Below, piece by piece: positions 6,525-7,281 of a stretch of 7,281 nt of DNA. The notes below the pieces were generated by a model. The model worked only from the letters and a program-made list of their open reading frames with translations, had not been told where the DNA came from and searched no databases. The stretch covers positions 1 to 7,281 of the forward strand of contig JAFMSC010000208.1 in the NCBI GenBank assembly GCA_017353825.1. Direction: 5' to 3'. Source of the DNA: Hyphomicrobiaceae bacterium. GTDB lineage: Bacteria > Pseudomonadota > Alphaproteobacteria > Rhizobiales > Hyphomicrobiaceae. A program made the position numbers and the translations under genes. Positions within the stretch are counted from its first letter, which is position 1. Each line of letters starts with the position of its first letter.

Positions 6525-6543
6525 CACCGGCGTGCACGCGGTG
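6525..6543 (+). promoter_or_regulatory. Near-perfect palindrome/hairpin in the mscL leader
   Basis: CACCG and CGGTG flank the 8-bp palindrome CGTGCACG, with one extra G at 6530. As RNA it folds into a 7-bp stem with one bulge and a TGCA loop, ending 33 nt before the mscL ATG; as DNA it could be an operator. No T-run follows, so a terminator is unlikely. Confidence 0.3.
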
Positions 6544-6576
6544 AGATCATGACCCTGGCCAAGAGGAGACAAAGCG

Positions 6577-6981
6577 ATGAGCATCCTCAACGAGTTCAAG
6601 GAATTCGCCCTTCGCGGCAACGTGGTGGACATGTCAGTCGGCATCATCATCGGCGGCGCTTTCGGCACCATCGTGCAGTCGCTGGTCAAAGACGTGGTCA
6701 TGCCGCCGATCGGTCTCCTATTGAGCGGGGTGGATTTCTCCGACATCAAGGTCCCGCTGAGGAGCGCCGGGCCGGGGCACGACGCAGTGAGCATGAACAT
6801 CGGCACCTTCCTCAACAACGTGTTGAGCTTCCTGATCGTGGCCGCGGCCGTGTTCATGCTGGTCAAGGCCATCAACGAGCTCAGGACGCGCCTTGAGAAG
6901 TCGGTGGAGACGAAGCCCGCCGCGCCACCGCCGATGGAGGCCTATCTCAAGGAGATCCGCGACGCGCTGGTGAAGAAGTAG
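6577..6981 (+). CDS. mscL: Large-conductance mechanosensitive channel MscL
   Basis: MscL forms a homopentameric inner-membrane channel that opens under membrane tension and releases solutes during hypo-osmotic shock. The 134-residue product has the usual family length. It starts with the N-terminal amphipathic helix (MSILNEFKEFALRGN, 1-15), then TM1 with VGIIIGGAFGTIVQSLVKDVVMPPIG (21-46) including the gate-region glycine at 22, a periplasmic loop (about 50-75), TM2 (LSFLIVAAAVFMLVKAI, 83-99), a proline-rich linker and the C-terminal bundle helix EAYLKEIRDALV (121-132). Nothing is missing. AGGAG sits 8 nt before the ATG, an ideal ribosome binding site. It is divergent from the kinase gene and ends 9 nt from the convergent radical SAM gene; I see no functional link to either. 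Confidence 0.97.
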   Translation: MSILNEFKEFALRGNVVDMSVGIIIGGAFGTIVQSLVKDVVMPPIGLLLSGVDFSDIKVPLRSAGPGHDAVSMNIGTFLNNVLSFLIVAAAVFMLVKAINELRTRLEKSVETKPAAPPPMEAYLKEIRDALVKK

Positions 6982-6990
6982 CGGAGGGTT

Positions 6991-7281
6991 TCACGAGCAG
7001 CTGCCGCCGCCCAGCACGCAGAATGTCGAGCAGTGCGGGTGGCAGAGCTTGACGGCGCCGTCCGCGAACATGCCGCCGTCCGCCTTGGTGGACTCGGCCA
7101 GGGTGGCCCCCATGTCGAACCGCGGGTCGTAGGGCAATAGCGTGCACGGAACGACGCTCGGCCGCTCGGCGCCCTTGCGCTTGACCACCATGCGGCTCGC
7201 CGCGCACATGACATCCTGAGGTCGCTTGTGCAGGGTGTCCCAGCAGCGCGTGGTGATTTCAGGCACGTCTCGCCGGCCGTC
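6991..7281 (-). CDS. Radical SAM protein, C-terminal fragment cut by window edge
   Basis: Only the last 96 residues are in the window; the frame runs open through position 7281, so the N-terminus and the CxxxCxxC cluster expected there lie outside. What is seen is a cysteine-rich tail: cysteines at fragment positions 13, 26, 46, 80, 84, 88 and 95, with VVPCTLLPYDPRFDMGATLAE (44-64; C46) and LCHPHCSTFCVLGGGSCS (79-96). This resembles the SPASM-like, auxiliary iron-sulfur C-termini of radical SAM enzymes and a family I recall from alphaproteobacteria. Substrate and pathway cannot be read from the fragment. A GTG at 7264-7266 is in frame but sits inside the protein and should not be taken as the start. 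It is convergent with mscL with a 9-nt gap. Confidence 0.68.
   Translation of the reverse strand, partial: DGRRDVPEITTRCWDTLHKRPQDVMCAASRMVVKRKGAERPSVVPCTLLPYDPRFDMGATLAESTKADGGMFADGAVKLCHPHCSTFCVLGGGSCS

Larger units (their letters stand above)
6368..6576. promoter_or_regulatory. Divergent promoter region between kinase gene and mscL
   Basis: This 209-nt spacer must hold promoters for both genes. It contains the kinase's Shine-Dalgarno (AGGA on the minus strand, 6373-6376), a direct repeat CCTGGGT-N5-CCTGGGT (6374-6392), a perfect inverted repeat (6432-6447), a near-palindrome (6525-6543) and the mscL Shine-Dalgarno AGGAG (6564-6568). No convincing -35/-10 pair is visible for either gene. 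Confidence 0.55.

Noticed and set aside
6444..6896. Plus-strand 150-codon frame overlapping mscL
   Set aside because: It is an out-of-frame shadow of mscL with Arg/His-rich translation and no start signal.

Overview
The window is GC-rich, densely packed bacterial DNA that reads as a proteobacterium, most likely an alphaproteobacterium. The order cannot be fixed from the sequence alone. The case rests on high GC in all codon positions, the gene families, and the style of the symporter large subunit and of the radical SAM fragment. I see no tRNA, rRNA, insertion sequence, CRISPR array or phage gene.

Layout, left to right. (1) On the minus strand, positions 1-1588 hold a two-gene transport unit: a small two-helix subunit (DUF4212 type, 86 aa) followed 16 nt later by a large sodium:solute symporter subunit (VC_2705/ActP-like), whose C-terminus lies beyond the left edge. 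(2) A 265-nt divergent control region (1589-1853) carries a perfect 12-bp tandem repeat, two overlapping hairpins and a four-codon mini-ORF. (3) On the plus strand, 1854-2516 encodes a NarL/LuxR-type response regulator. (4) A 326-nt gap between convergent genes (2517-2842) has short repeats but no convincing gene. (5) On the minus strand, 2843-6367 encodes a 1174-aa hybrid sensor kinase: an SSS-transporter sensor domain, a STAC-like linker, PAS, HisKA, HATPase and a receiver domain. (6) A 209-nt divergent spacer is followed by plus-strand mscL (6577-6981). (7) Ending 9 nt from mscL, on the minus strand, is the C-terminal part of a radical SAM protein cut by the right edge.

Genes 1, 3 and 5 look like one circuit. 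The kinase has the architecture of the CrbS/MxtR sensors, and the regulator resembles CrbR/ErdR, the pair that controls acetate and short-chain carboxylate use in Vibrio and Pseudomonas. The divergent promoter region between regulator and symporter is the obvious place for the regulator to act. The system type is known, so I do not claim a new one. The less ordinary parts are the compact arrangement of kinase, regulator and symporter pair, the departures in the large subunit's core helices from the E. coli ActP pattern, and the structured leader of the regulator gene. mscL and the radical SAM gene appear to be unrelated neighbours.
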